37,929 bases of DNA from Caldimicrobium thiodismutans (GTDB lineage Bacteria; Desulfobacterota; Thermodesulfobacteria; Thermodesulfobacteriales; Thermodesulfobacteriaceae). Where the stretch lies: positions 1-37,929 of the forward strand of contig PNIE01000029.1 of assembly GCA_002877875.1 (NCBI GenBank), given 5' to 3'. The notes under the pieces were generated by a model, which was not told where the DNA came from, did no database searches, and saw only the letters and a program-made list of their open reading frames with translations. This document shows, piece by piece, positions 1-7,639 of the stretch; the first letter of the stretch is position 1; every line of letters begins with the position of its first letter. The position numbers and the translations under genes were made by a program.

Positions 1-185
1 GTTCTGAAGAAGCAGTAGCAGGCCTTTGTGACCCCACGGGAAGAATATTTGGGCTCATGCCTCATCCAGAGGCCTTTAATCACTTCACCAATCATCCTAA
101 ATGGACAAGACTTGCCACTCCTCTGGCCGAAGGTTTAGCCCTCTTTGAAAATGCCGTAGTTTTGGTCAAAGAGAATCTTCTTTAA
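1..185 (+). CDS. purQ: PurQ, FGAM synthase glutaminase subunit (3' end)
   Basis: Partial gene entering from the left edge, read in frame from base 3 to a TAA at 183-185. About 60 C-terminal residues are visible. They contain GLMPHPEAF, the His/Glu segment of the class I glutamine amidotransferase catalytic triad, followed by NHPKWTR, a tail I associate with phosphoribosylformylglycinamidine synthase I. In the family PurQ releases ammonia from glutamine for PurL in step 4 of purine synthesis. The catalytic Cys half lies outside the window. The next gene, tatC, starts 7 nt after the stop, so the two may be co-transcribed. A C-terminal glutaminase domain of a long PurL is less likely but cannot be excluded from this fragment. 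Confidence 0.8.
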   Translation, partial: SEEAVAGLCDPTGRIFGLMPHPEAFNHFTNHPKWTRLATPLAEGLALFENAVVLVKENLL

Positions 186-192
186 AAAACCT

Positions 193-939
193 ATGAATCA
201 CTTCCAACTGGCTAAGCTTCTCAAAAATATCTTTTTCCTTTTTAAAAAAAAGGGCATTTATATCCTACCCTTTTCACTTCTTACTTATTTAGCTATTTTT
301 TTCTATTCTCCCCAAATACTTCTTTATCTCGAAAAACAATTTCAACAAAAATTCGTTTTTTTTACTGTTTCTGAACCTATTTTATCTCTTCTGCGTTTTT
401 CTTTTACCATCTTTTTTATTATTACCTTTCCCTTTACCTATCTCGGACTAATATCTTTGGCTAATGAATTTTTAAATTTCAAAAAATCCTTTTTTATTTT
501 ATTCTATTTTTTAGGTTTATTATTTTTTTATTTGGGAGTGGCCTTTGCGTATTTTTTAACTTTGCCTTATGGAATAAAGTTTCTCCTCTCTTTTAAAACT
601 GAAAGCCTTGAGGCAAATATTTCTCTTTCCAACTTTGTCGATTTCTTCAGTTTTTTTTTACTTGCCTTTGGCCTTATTTTTGAGCTACCTCTTTTTTTAG
701 CTCTTCTAAGTCTCTTAAAAATTTTAAAACCTCAAAAATTAACTAAATATCGCCGAGAAATCTTTTTCTTTTGTGTAGTTTTTGCTGCTATTATCACCCC
801 TACTCCTGATGCTATAAATATGAGTCTTCTTGCTATTCCTCTCTATATTCTCTTTGAAGTAGGCTTAATTTTAGGAAAATTTCTTGAAAGAATTAATATT
901 CGCGAGGTGGATACCCAGAGAGAGCCTCAGCCAGATTAG
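193..939 (+). CDS. tatC: TatC, twin-arginine translocase receptor subunit
   Basis: A 248-residue, very Phe/Leu-rich inner-membrane protein with about six hydrophobic segments (roughly 21-40, 66-90, 99-123, 151-176, 189-204, 211-230). Family landmarks are visible: LAFGLIFELP at 157-166, with the conserved membrane Glu at 164, and the ITPTPD loop at 201-206 followed by a LLAIPLYILFE segment. TatC binds twin-arginine signal peptides and with TatA exports folded, often cofactor-bearing, proteins. The sequence is divergent and its start has no good Shine-Dalgarno; the ATG was chosen because it follows the purQ stop by 7 nt and gives a full-length protein. No tatA or tatB is in the window. The last 47 nt overlap, tail to tail, the MotE-like gene on the other strand. 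Confidence 0.82.
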   Translation: MNHFQLAKLLKNIFFLFKKKGIYILPFSLLTYLAIFFYSPQILLYLEKQFQQKFVFFTVSEPILSLLRFSFTIFFIITFPFTYLGLISLANEFLNFKKSFFILFYFLGLLFFYLGVAFAYFLTLPYGIKFLLSFKTESLEANISLSNFVDFFSFFLLAFGLIFELPLFLALLSLLKILKPQKLTKYRREIFFFCVVFAAIITPTPDAINMSLLAIPLYILFEVGLILGKFLERINIREVDTQREPQPD

Positions 940-1438
940 CTGCCTTCTCAGGAGGCATTGCACTTAAAATGCTTGCCACCTGATTACTCTTCATTTGACT
1001 AAGAATCTTTATAGCCATATCTCTATCCATATTCAAAAGCTGCTCTGCAGCCTTCTTAGGACTCATCTCCGCATAGGCCTTAACAAGAAGTTTGATTCTC
1101 TCATCTCTAACGGCAGTGATCTTATTAAGTTTTTCCTCAACCTCCTGAGAAAGGGCTGTCAAGGCATTCATTTGTTCTTGAAGTTTTTTTTCCAAAAGCT
1201 TAAGTTCCTTTTCTTTAGCCTCAAGCTCTCTTTCTTTATCGAGAAGTCTTCTTTTTTCAAATACAAGGAAATCACTGAACTCAGGAGGACAGTTATACAT
1301 AGATCCTTCTCTTTGGGTAGGACTCTTTACATACTCAGAGTAAACATAAACTCCACCAAGTAAAAATTTAATAATCACAAAAAGGAAAACTAATTTAAAA
1401 AGGGTTCCTGTTTTTATGATCTTAGTTATTTTAATCAA
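893..1438 (-). CDS. MotE-like flagellar protein (MgtE_N-type domain)
   Basis: A 181-residue protein with an N-terminal membrane anchor (about 12-31), a long charged coiled coil (about 60-115, rich in KELKLLEKKL-type heptads) and a C-terminal domain beginning MSPKKAAEQLLNMD and ending in MPPEKAANLAEAL. This C-terminal helical repeat resembles the N-terminal domain of MgtE and is the hallmark of MotE/FlbB-type proteins, which in other bacteria help assemble the stator or the collar around the flagellar motor. As the last gene after fliJ it fits a periplasm-facing motor accessory protein. The start is TTG, overlapping the fliJ stop by 8 nt; it is preferred because it retains the membrane anchor. 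The 3' end overlaps tatC. The assignment to the family is good; the exact role is inferred. Confidence 0.75.
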   Translation of the reverse strand: MIKITKIIKTGTLFKLVFLFVIIKFLLGGVYVYSEYVKSPTQREGSMYNCPPEFSDFLVFEKRRLLDKERELEAKEKELKLLEKKLQEQMNALTALSQEVEEKLNKITAVRDERIKLLVKAYAEMSPKKAAEQLLNMDRDMAIKILSQMKSNQVASILSAMPPEKAANLAEALSGYPPREY

Positions 1439-1868
1439 AACCCCTTCCCTTTCTTAATAAAACCAAATCATCAAGGTCTTTCAAAAATTTTCTATAATTT
1501 TCTCTATTGAATTTTAAAAGTGTTCTATGATAGAGTCTTTCCATAAGTCTTTTTTCTCTATTTTTTTGAAGAAGGTCCTTTCTAAGATCTTCTAAATATT
1601 TTTGCTGGGTCTCAATTTTTTTTTCGGCAATTTCTTTAAACTCCTTTAATACCTCAAAATAATTGAACCAGGCCTTTAATTCATCAGCAGAAAAAATTTT
1701 TGTCTCCTGAAGGTATCTAAAGGAGTCATTATATTCTTCCTCAAGAAGTTTTTTTTCTAGAAGAAGTTTTTCAAGCCCAATTTTTGCCTGATAAATCCTC
1801 ACTTTTACTTTTTCTTCCTGAAGTTCTTTATACCAGGTAAGAAGCTTCAATATTCTTAATTTTCTCAA
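1431..1868 (-). CDS. fliJ: FliJ, flagellar export chaperone/stalk protein
   Basis: A 145-residue, almost entirely charged and helical protein (Lys/Glu/Leu-rich coiled coil throughout), directly after fliI, which is the usual place of fliJ. In the family FliJ forms the two-helix stalk inside the FliI hexamer and links the ATPase to the export gate protein FlhA. FliJ sequences are poorly conserved, so the call rests on length, coiled-coil character and position. The start codon is TTG, with an AAGGAG Shine-Dalgarno 9 nt upstream and only 5 nt after the fliI stop. The gene overlaps the MotE-like gene by 8 nt, suggesting translational coupling. Confidence 0.8.
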   Translation of the reverse strand: MRKLRILKLLTWYKELQEEKVKVRIYQAKIGLEKLLLEKKLLEEEYNDSFRYLQETKIFSADELKAWFNYFEVLKEFKEIAEKKIETQQKYLEDLRKDLLQKNREKRLMERLYHRTLLKFNRENYRKFLKDLDDLVLLRKGRGFD

Positions 1869-1873
1869 TTACC

Positions 1874-3184
1874 CTAACTCCTTAAGATTTCCCTTAAGAT
1901 CTGGCAGGACTCTTCATAGGTAAATCTTTCCTCTAAATCCTGTTTAAGAAATTCTTTTAATTTAGGCATAAGCTCTAGAGCCCTGTCTATCTCTGGATTT
2001 GATCCCTTTACATAAGCGCCAATGTTAATCAAATCTTCTGCCCTTTTATAGGTAGCAAGAATATTAACAGCCTCTTGATAGAGTTTCAAGTGATCTTTAG
2101 AAACTATATCTTTCATAACTCTTGAAATGCTTGCCAAAACATCAATAGCAGGATAATGACCCTCTTGAGCAAGCTCTCTGGATAAAACTATATGACCGTC
2201 AACTATACTTCTTACTGCATCAGCTATAGGGTCATTCACATCGTCACCTTCAACAAGAACAGTATAGATTCCTGTTATAGAGCCACTATTTACTCGGGCT
2301 CCAGCTCTCTCAAGAAGTCTTGGAAGCATTGCAAAGACTGAAGGAGTATAACCCCTTGCTGTGGGAGGTTCTCCGTTAGCAAGGCCAATCTCTCTTCCTG
2401 CCATACAGAACCTTGTTAAACTATCCATAAGAAGAAGAACCTTAAACCCCTTGTCTCTAAAATATTCAGCCAAAGCTGTGGCATAAAAGGCTGCTCGCAC
2501 CCTCAGGGCAGGGCTCTCATCAGAGGTTGCTACCACCAAAACACTTCTTTTAAGGCCCTCTTCTCCAAGATCCTTTTCAATAAAATCCCTGACCTCTCTG
2601 CCTCTCTCACCAATAAGGGCTACTACATTGATATCTGCTTTAGTATACCGTGCTATCATTCCAAGAAGAGTGCTTTTTCCAACACCAGAGCCTGCCATAA
2701 TTGCCACTCTTTGGCCAGATCCAATAGTGAGGAAAGCATTAATTGCCTTTACTCCCACGTCTAAAATTTCTTTAATCCTCTCTCTTTCTAAAGGTTTTAA
2801 GGGATCTCCGTAAAGTGGATAAAAATCTTCAGGCTTAGGTTTTTTCTTATGATCCAGAGACTCACCAAGAGCATTTACTACTCTTCCAATGAAACTTTCA
2901 CCTACTGGCGCATTAGAAATCCCTAAGGGAATAACTCTTGCTCCAATCTCTAAACCGCGAATCTCATTTAGAGCTGTAAGAAGTAATTTTTCCTCTTTAA
3001 AACCTACCACTTCTGCCAATATTTCTATTTCTCTTCCTACTACCTTACAAAGCTCTCCCACCTTTAGTAAAGGACCAGAACTCTCAATGGTTAACCCTAA
3101 AACTTTAGTAACATAACCATAGACCTCAAAAGGAGGAATATCCTTAATTTTCCTGATGAAGGGGGAGAGGGAATTAATCTTCAT
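1874..3184 (-). CDS. fliI: FliI, flagellar type III export ATPase
   Basis: A 436-residue F1-beta-like ATPase. It shows Walker A GSGVGKST (165-172), the catalytic-Glu segment GERGREV (192-198), Walker B LLLMDS (about 250-255) and the family segment ANGEPPTARGYTPSVF (269-284). FliI energises and unlocks export of flagellar rod, hook and filament subunits at the cytoplasmic face of the basal body, held there by FliH. Length is typical. The ATG lies inside the last codons of fliH (11-nt overlap), so the two are probably translationally coupled. The flagellar neighbours on both sides distinguish it from the virulence-type homologues (SctN). Confidence 0.96.
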   Translation of the reverse strand: MKINSLSPFIRKIKDIPPFEVYGYVTKVLGLTIESSGPLLKVGELCKVVGREIEILAEVVGFKEEKLLLTALNEIRGLEIGARVIPLGISNAPVGESFIGRVVNALGESLDHKKKPKPEDFYPLYGDPLKPLERERIKEILDVGVKAINAFLTIGSGQRVAIMAGSGVGKSTLLGMIARYTKADINVVALIGERGREVRDFIEKDLGEEGLKRSVLVVATSDESPALRVRAAFYATALAEYFRDKGFKVLLLMDSLTRFCMAGREIGLANGEPPTARGYTPSVFAMLPRLLERAGARVNSGSITGIYTVLVEGDDVNDPIADAVRSIVDGHIVLSRELAQEGHYPAIDVLASISRVMKDIVSKDHLKLYQEAVNILATYKRAEDLINIGAYVKGSNPEIDRALELMPKLKEFLKQDLEERFTYEESCQILREILRS

Positions 3185-3950
3185 TATTTAAAGTCTCTAA
3201 AAGCTTTGCCCACCTCTTCTCAAAGGTAGCATCAATCACACCTAATTTGGTTTCTATAAAAAGCCCACCTTTGCTTATACCTGGATCAGGTACTATCTTT
3301 ATACGATAATTTTTGGGAAAGGAATCTCCCCTTTCATAAAGATAGGTAGCCTCTTCAGGATTAACTTTAACGATGACTTCTGTTCCTTCGGCAATGTATT
3401 TTAAAGCCTCTCTTAAAATTCTCGAAAGAAGATCCCTGTCAGTTTCAATGGTTTTTAAAACTAATTTTTTGGCAAGCTCTAAGGAGAGATCAAGTATCTC
3501 TTGGTCAAGATTTAAAATTAGCCCTTCAAGCTCATCATCAAGCCTCTTTAAAAATTCTTCAATTTTTTTTCTTTCTCTCTCCTTAAGTTGTTCCAATTCT
3601 TTATGAAGTCTTTTCTTTTCCTCCTCTAATTCAAGTTTTGCCTGCTCTAATCCCTTTTGAAAACCTTCCTCTTCAGCCTTTTTAAAACCCTCTTCATATC
3701 CCTTTTTAAATCCCTCTTCATATCCTTCTTCATAGGCCCTTTGAAAAATTTCCTCTAAATTAGGTTGATCAGAGCCTTCTTTCTCCTGTGGATCCTTATC
3801 GAATCGATTTTCTTCTTTTTTTAGATGATCTTCCTCCTTTATTAATTCCTCCCTTATTAGCGGAAAAAATTTCTCCTCCTCGAAATTTTCTTGCACAGGT
3901 TTTATAATTCTTAGATGCAAAGTTTTTTCAGCTTTTATAATCTTAGACAA
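3174..3950 (-). CDS. fliH: FliH, flagellar export ATPase regulator
   Basis: A 258-residue protein between fliG and fliI. The middle (about 70-105) carries a run of four-residue steps of the EEGF/KKGY/EEGF type, the Gly-x3-Gly repeat that is a trademark of FliH and packs its dimer helices. A long charged coiled coil follows, and then a C-terminal domain of the V-ATPase E-subunit type that in the family binds FliI. FliH tethers and inhibits FliI and delivers it to the C-ring. The only usable start is TTG, overlapping the fliG stop by 8 nt; no Met codon follows nearby, so the start is likely but not certain. The acidic N-terminal 65 residues are variable in the family. Confidence 0.88.
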   Translation of the reverse strand: MSKIIKAEKTLHLRIIKPVQENFEEEKFFPLIREELIKEEDHLKKEENRFDKDPQEKEGSDQPNLEEIFQRAYEEGYEEGFKKGYEEGFKKAEEEGFQKGLEQAKLELEEEKKRLHKELEQLKERERKKIEEFLKRLDDELEGLILNLDQEILDLSLELAKKLVLKTIETDRDLLSRILREALKYIAEGTEVIVKVNPEEATYLYERGDSFPKNYRIKIVPDPGISKGGLFIETKLGVIDATFEKRWAKLLETLNNED

Positions 3951-4953
3951 ATTCCTCTTCTCCTCGGGTTAGAACAATTTTTCCTTCCTGTTCTAGTTTT
4001 TTAGCTACTCTGATAATATTCATCTGAGCCTTCTCTACCTCCGCAATTCTCACAGGCCCCATCATTTCAAGCTCTTCTTTAAGAAGATCTGCAGCACGCT
4101 TACTCATATTTCTGAAGAACTTTTCTCTCAACTCAGGAGATGCTCCCTTTAAGGCCAATTTGAGATCGTCTGTAGAAATTTCTCGCAGGAGGGTCTGAAT
4201 AGCAAAGTCGTCCACTTTAAGAAAGTCTTCAAAAGTAAATAGATATTTTCGGATCTCCTCTGCAAGAGCAGGATTTTCATCCTCTATTTCAGTAAGAATT
4301 TCATCTTCAAGCTCTCTTCCTGCATGAGATAAAATCTCTGCAGCCTTTTCAGCTCCTCCAATTTTTTTCCCAAGAGCTCCACCCACGGCCTTAAGCTCTT
4401 CTTCAAGGGCATCACTAATTTCTTTAACAATTTCTGGATCCACCTTATCTAACAAGGCAATTCTTAAAAGCACCTCACTTCTTATCTTTTCTGGTAAAAG
4501 TTGAAGTACCTGGCCTGAAAGATCTGGCTCAAGATGGACAAGGATGATAGCAATAGTCTGAGGATGTTCGTTAGCAAGAAAGTTAGCAATAGTTTTCGGA
4601 TCAAGTTTTTTAAGCTTTTTAAAGGTTTCTGGCCCAACCTCCCTTTTGATTTCCTCATATAATTGTTTACCCTTCTCTCCATAAGCCTCAATTAAACTTC
4701 TCTTTAAAAATTCATCGGGCGATAGATTAATGTTAGCAAGGAGATCTTTAGCCTCAACATTGGCTTCTTCAAGCACTTTTTTGGCAACCTCTGCAGGAAT
4801 ATAATCAATTTTAGCCATCTCAACACCAATTCTTCTTATATCCTCTTCATCAAGATATTTATAAACTTGGGAGGTAAATTCCTCTCCCATTAACATAAGA
4901 AAAATAGCTGCCTTTTGAGGCCCTGTAAGTTTTTCAGGATCTAACTTAGCCAT
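3943..4953 (-). CDS. fliG: FliG, flagellar motor switch protein
   Basis: A 336-residue protein of normal FliG length. The N-terminal part begins with TGPQKAAIFLMLMGEE, the FliF-binding domain; the middle domain has the EHPQTIA motif (129-135) used for FliM contact. The C-terminal domain has the charged helix with DLLKEELEMMGPVR that faces the MotA stator and sets torque. FliG is the rotor protein that couples the MS ring (FliF) to the switch complex. The ATG follows the fliF stop by one base with no clear Shine-Dalgarno of its own, which suggests re-initiation from fliF. FliM and FliN are not in this window. Confidence 0.96.
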   Translation of the reverse strand: MAKLDPEKLTGPQKAAIFLMLMGEEFTSQVYKYLDEEDIRRIGVEMAKIDYIPAEVAKKVLEEANVEAKDLLANINLSPDEFLKRSLIEAYGEKGKQLYEEIKREVGPETFKKLKKLDPKTIANFLANEHPQTIAIILVHLEPDLSGQVLQLLPEKIRSEVLLRIALLDKVDPEIVKEISDALEEELKAVGGALGKKIGGAEKAAEILSHAGRELEDEILTEIEDENPALAEEIRKYLFTFEDFLKVDDFAIQTLLREISTDDLKLALKGASPELREKFFRNMSKRAADLLKEELEMMGPVRIAEVEKAQMNIIRVAKKLEQEGKIVLTRGEEEFV

Positions 4954-4954
4954 A

Positions 4955-6514
4955 TTATTTAGCTTCAGCTAAGGCTTTTTTACGCTCTTCAAGACTTTCT
5001 TCCAACAACCACTTTTTAACAAGAGCTGCTGCTCGTTCTGGTTGACTTCTTATTATTCCTAAAGCAATCTCCTTGGGAAGGACTTCTTCCTCCTCCTCAA
5101 CCACAGCTTCTAATTTTTCAGCAGGTGGAACCTCTGGGACTGTAACTGCTTCTGGTTGGGCTGGTTTTAAACTCTTAAGGAGCGGTCTAATCACCAAAAA
5201 GTATAAGAGCGCCAAAGCCACTAGAATAATAAGAGGTTTATAAATCATGCCAATATAATCCACAATCCCTGGTTTGGGTGTAGGAGTCTCTATAAAAGTT
5301 TTAGCTTCAACCTTAACCTCATCCCCTCTTTCAGGATTGTATCCAATAGCACCCTTTACAAGATTCTCTACCCATTCAATCTTGGCTGTATCATTCTCAG
5401 AAAGCACTCTCTTATCCACAAGAACAGCTACACTAATTCTTTTAATACTGCCAGGGGAAATTTCAAGATTTCTAATTTTCTTTGACACCTCGTAATTTCT
5501 AACCACCCTTTTTTTAGAATAGCTTTCTCCCTGAGGTTGTGCTTGCCCTGTAGCCTCAAATTTCTCTGTAAGAGCTCCTTTTACTCCCGCAACTCCTCCC
5601 TCTTGAGGACTTGTAGTCTGTCTATTTTCCTCCTCAAGATCCTCTGAAATAACTGCACTTTGCTCAGGATTTACAACCTCCTCCTTTATGCTCTCATTGT
5701 CAAAGGACATCTCTACCGTCACCTGAGCAATAGCCTTCCCATAACCCAGGGCTTGAGAAAGCATCTCTTCAATCTTATTTTTAAGATTCTCTTCAACTTT
5801 TCTTTTATATGCCAGTTGATTTAGAGAAAGCCCCTCTTCATCATTTATTGGGTTTAATCTTTTTCCAGTCTGAGCATCAATTACTGAGACATTCTTAGGT
5901 TCGAGCTTAGCAACAGCCCCACTCACAAGATTAATAATTCCTTTTACCTGATCAGGAGTTAAAGTATAGCCTGGCTTTAATTCAAGCAGAACCGAGGCCT
6001 TAGGTGGCTTTTCTTCTTCAAGAAAAATGCTCTCCTTTGGAAGGGCTAAATGAACCCTCACAGATTTTACACCTTTAATGCCCTTTATAGTTCTTGCAAG
6101 CTCGCCTTCAAGAGCCCTTTGATAATTAACCTTTTCTTGAAATTCTGTAAGACCTAACTTTTCTTTATCAAAAAGTTCAAAGCCTGGCCCTGTTCCCCCA
6201 AGAAGTCCTTTGCTCGCTATCTCCATTCTAATTTCCGGAACCTTTTCTTCAGGTACATAAATACTTCCATCCTTTCCCACCTTGTAAGGAATTTTCTGTT
6301 CCTTTAAGTATTGTACAATCTGACCAGAAGTAGTTTCATCTAAACCAGAGTAAAGAAGCCCATAAGAAACCCTCTGGGTATACCATATAAGTGAGACGAT
6401 CAAAAGAGTTAAACCTAAGGCTCCTCCAAGATAAATAGCCTTTTGCCTGGGAGTTAACTTATTCCAGATCTCTCTAAGCTGTTCTAAAAGATTTCTAAAA
6501 TTAAGAGAAGGCAT
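4955..6514 (-). CDS. fliF: FliF, flagellar MS-ring protein
   Basis: A 519-residue membrane protein with one transmembrane segment near the N-terminus (about 26-45) and a second near the C-terminus (about 424-446), with the ring-building periplasmic region between them. SGLLYSGLDE-type and YQRALEGELARTI segments of the YscJ/FliF family are visible. The C-terminal cytoplasmic tail of about 73 residues, acidic and then ending in a helix with QPERAAALVKKWL, is the FliG-binding end. FliF forms the MS ring, the base on which rotor and export gate assemble. A GGGAAG Shine-Dalgarno precedes the ATG. It is followed by fliG after one base. Confidence 0.95.
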   Translation of the reverse strand: MPSLNFRNLLEQLREIWNKLTPRQKAIYLGGALGLTLLIVSLIWYTQRVSYGLLYSGLDETTSGQIVQYLKEQKIPYKVGKDGSIYVPEEKVPEIRMEIASKGLLGGTGPGFELFDKEKLGLTEFQEKVNYQRALEGELARTIKGIKGVKSVRVHLALPKESIFLEEEKPPKASVLLELKPGYTLTPDQVKGIINLVSGAVAKLEPKNVSVIDAQTGKRLNPINDEEGLSLNQLAYKRKVEENLKNKIEEMLSQALGYGKAIAQVTVEMSFDNESIKEEVVNPEQSAVISEDLEEENRQTTSPQEGGVAGVKGALTEKFEATGQAQPQGESYSKKRVVRNYEVSKKIRNLEISPGSIKRISVAVLVDKRVLSENDTAKIEWVENLVKGAIGYNPERGDEVKVEAKTFIETPTPKPGIVDYIGMIYKPLIILVALALLYFLVIRPLLKSLKPAQPEAVTVPEVPPAEKLEAVVEEEEEVLPKEIALGIIRSQPERAAALVKKWLLEESLEERKKALAEAK

Positions 6515-6530
6515 AGTTTAGTTCTTCCCT

Positions 6531-6812
6531 TTAGATTTGCATTCTCATAATCTCTTGATAAGCCTCTAAAACCTTATTTCTTATGCGAAGAAGGAGTTTC
6601 ATACTTGCATCTGCAGTAGAAATTTTAAGAGCCATCTCTGCAGGATCAATATCTTCCCCTCTAGCAAACTTCTCAAGAGTAGCTTGAGCCTCTTTTTCCT
6701 TGTTATCAATCTCTTTTAACTTCTCAAATAAAACTTTTCCAAAATCTAAATTTCTATTAATTTTTTCTACTTCTTGGTATAAATTTAACTTACTTAGACC
6801 TTTAATTTTCAT
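6531..6812 (-). CDS. fliE: FliE, flagellar hook-basal body junction protein
   Basis: A 93-residue small helical protein between flgC and fliF, the classical place of fliE. The C-terminal half (AEMALKISTADASMKLLLRIRNKVLEAYQEIMRMQI) matches the conserved FliE end, with its short EIMRM tail. FliE links the MS ring and export gate to the first rod proteins and is the first substrate secreted. A strong AGGAGG Shine-Dalgarno lies 6 nt before the ATG, so this gene has its own translation signal within the operon. Confidence 0.92.
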   Translation of the reverse strand: MKIKGLSKLNLYQEVEKINRNLDFGKVLFEKLKEIDNKEKEAQATLEKFARGEDIDPAEMALKISTADASMKLLLRIRNKVLEAYQEIMRMQI

Positions 6813-6829
6813 AATCTTCCTCCTAAATT

Positions 6830-7240
6830 TTATTTAAGAAGATCAAGGGTTCTTAAATACATACTTTTAGTAGTTGAAAGGACTGCTAAATTAGCTTCAT
6901 AAGCCCTACTTGCAGAGAGGAGCTCAACCATTTCAGTGATTACATCTACATTGGGATATTTAACTATGCCCCTCTCATCAGCATCAGGATGTCCTGGATC
7001 GTAAACCTCTTTAAAGGGAGAAGGATCATCCTTAATAGCAACTACCTCAACCTTTTGGAGGACGGGATTAGCTGGGTCAAGGGGAACGGCTTTTAGAACT
7101 ACATTTTTAGCTCTATAGGGCCCTCCTTCCAGGGTTCTCGTAACCTGTGCATTAGCAAGATTAGTAGCTGTGACATTAAGTCTAACTCTCTGAGCAAGAA
7201 GACCACTCTGGGCAATTTTTCCAGCCTTAAGAAGATTCAT
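6830..7240 (-). CDS. flgC: FlgC, flagellar proximal rod protein
   Basis: A 136-residue rod protein. The N-terminal flagellar rod/hook motif NVTATNLANAQVTRT (about 22-36) and the C-terminal helix NVDVITEMVELLSASRAYEANLAVL are the standard FlgC/FlgG-type signatures. The central part carries YPNVDV and DDPSPFKEVYDPGHPDA, also typical. FlgC is exported and polymerises with FlgB, FlgF and FlgG to form the rod across the periplasm. A GGAGG Shine-Dalgarno formed by the last codons of flgB lies 9 nt before the ATG. Confidence 0.95.
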   Translation of the reverse strand: MNLLKAGKIAQSGLLAQRVRLNVTATNLANAQVTRTLEGGPYRAKNVVLKAVPLDPANPVLQKVEVVAIKDDPSPFKEVYDPGHPDADERGIVKYPNVDVITEMVELLSASRAYEANLAVLSTTKSMYLRTLDLLK

Positions 7241-7242
7241 CT

Positions 7243-7638
7243 CTATCTACCTCCCTCTGTAATTATCTCTTTAAGTCTCTCTAACTCTTTTGATAAGGCC
7301 TGAAGAGTACTCTCATAAAGAAGTTGATTCTCCATAAGATTGGCCATCTCCTCTTCCAAACTAACATTATTAGGTGTCCCAAGAGTTTGAGGCGAAAACT
7401 CCTTAGTCCAATCTTCTAAAGTATGTTCTCTCTTAATAAAATGCTTAGGATGACTAATTTTTAAAAATCGTTCCTTTTCTAAATAACTTTCCATAATCTT
7501 TTCAAAGGGAAGATCCTTTCTTCTATACCCAGGAGTATCCACATTGGCAATATTTGAAGAAATAAATTCATGTCTTTTTGCTCTGAGCTTAAGAGACAGT
7601 TTTACTACATCCAGCAATTTTTGAAAATTTCCCCACAT
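7243..7638 (-). CDS. flgB: FlgB, flagellar proximal rod protein
   Basis: A 131-residue rod protein if started at the ATG at 7638. It has the N-terminal motif FISSNIANVDTPGYRRKD, the flagellar rod/hook domain signature, and a C-terminal coiled helix with NQLLYESTLQALSKEL. An upstream ATG at 7677 in the same frame would add 13 residues, but the chosen start has an AGGAGG Shine-Dalgarno at 8 nt, embedded in the last codons of the regulator gene, and begins one base after that gene's TGA. The shorter N-terminus also fits FlgB better. FlgB is the rod subunit nearest the MS ring. Confidence 0.92.
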   Translation of the reverse strand: MWGNFQKLLDVVKLSLKLRAKRHEFISSNIANVDTPGYRRKDLPFEKIMESYLEKERFLKISHPKHFIKREHTLEDWTKEFSPQTLGTPNNVSLEEEMANLMENQLLYESTLQALSKELERLKEIITEGGR

Positions 7639-7639
7639 C

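Noticed and set aside
995..1363. 122-codon plus-strand frame opposite the MotE-like gene
   Set aside because: It is antisense to a gene with clear domains, has a Lys/Phe/Ser/Leu composition expected of a shadow frame, and no recognisable motif.
3650..3745. Short tandem DNA repeat in fliH
   Set aside because: It encodes the Gly-x3-Gly repeat that FliH proteins normally have; not a separate repeat element.
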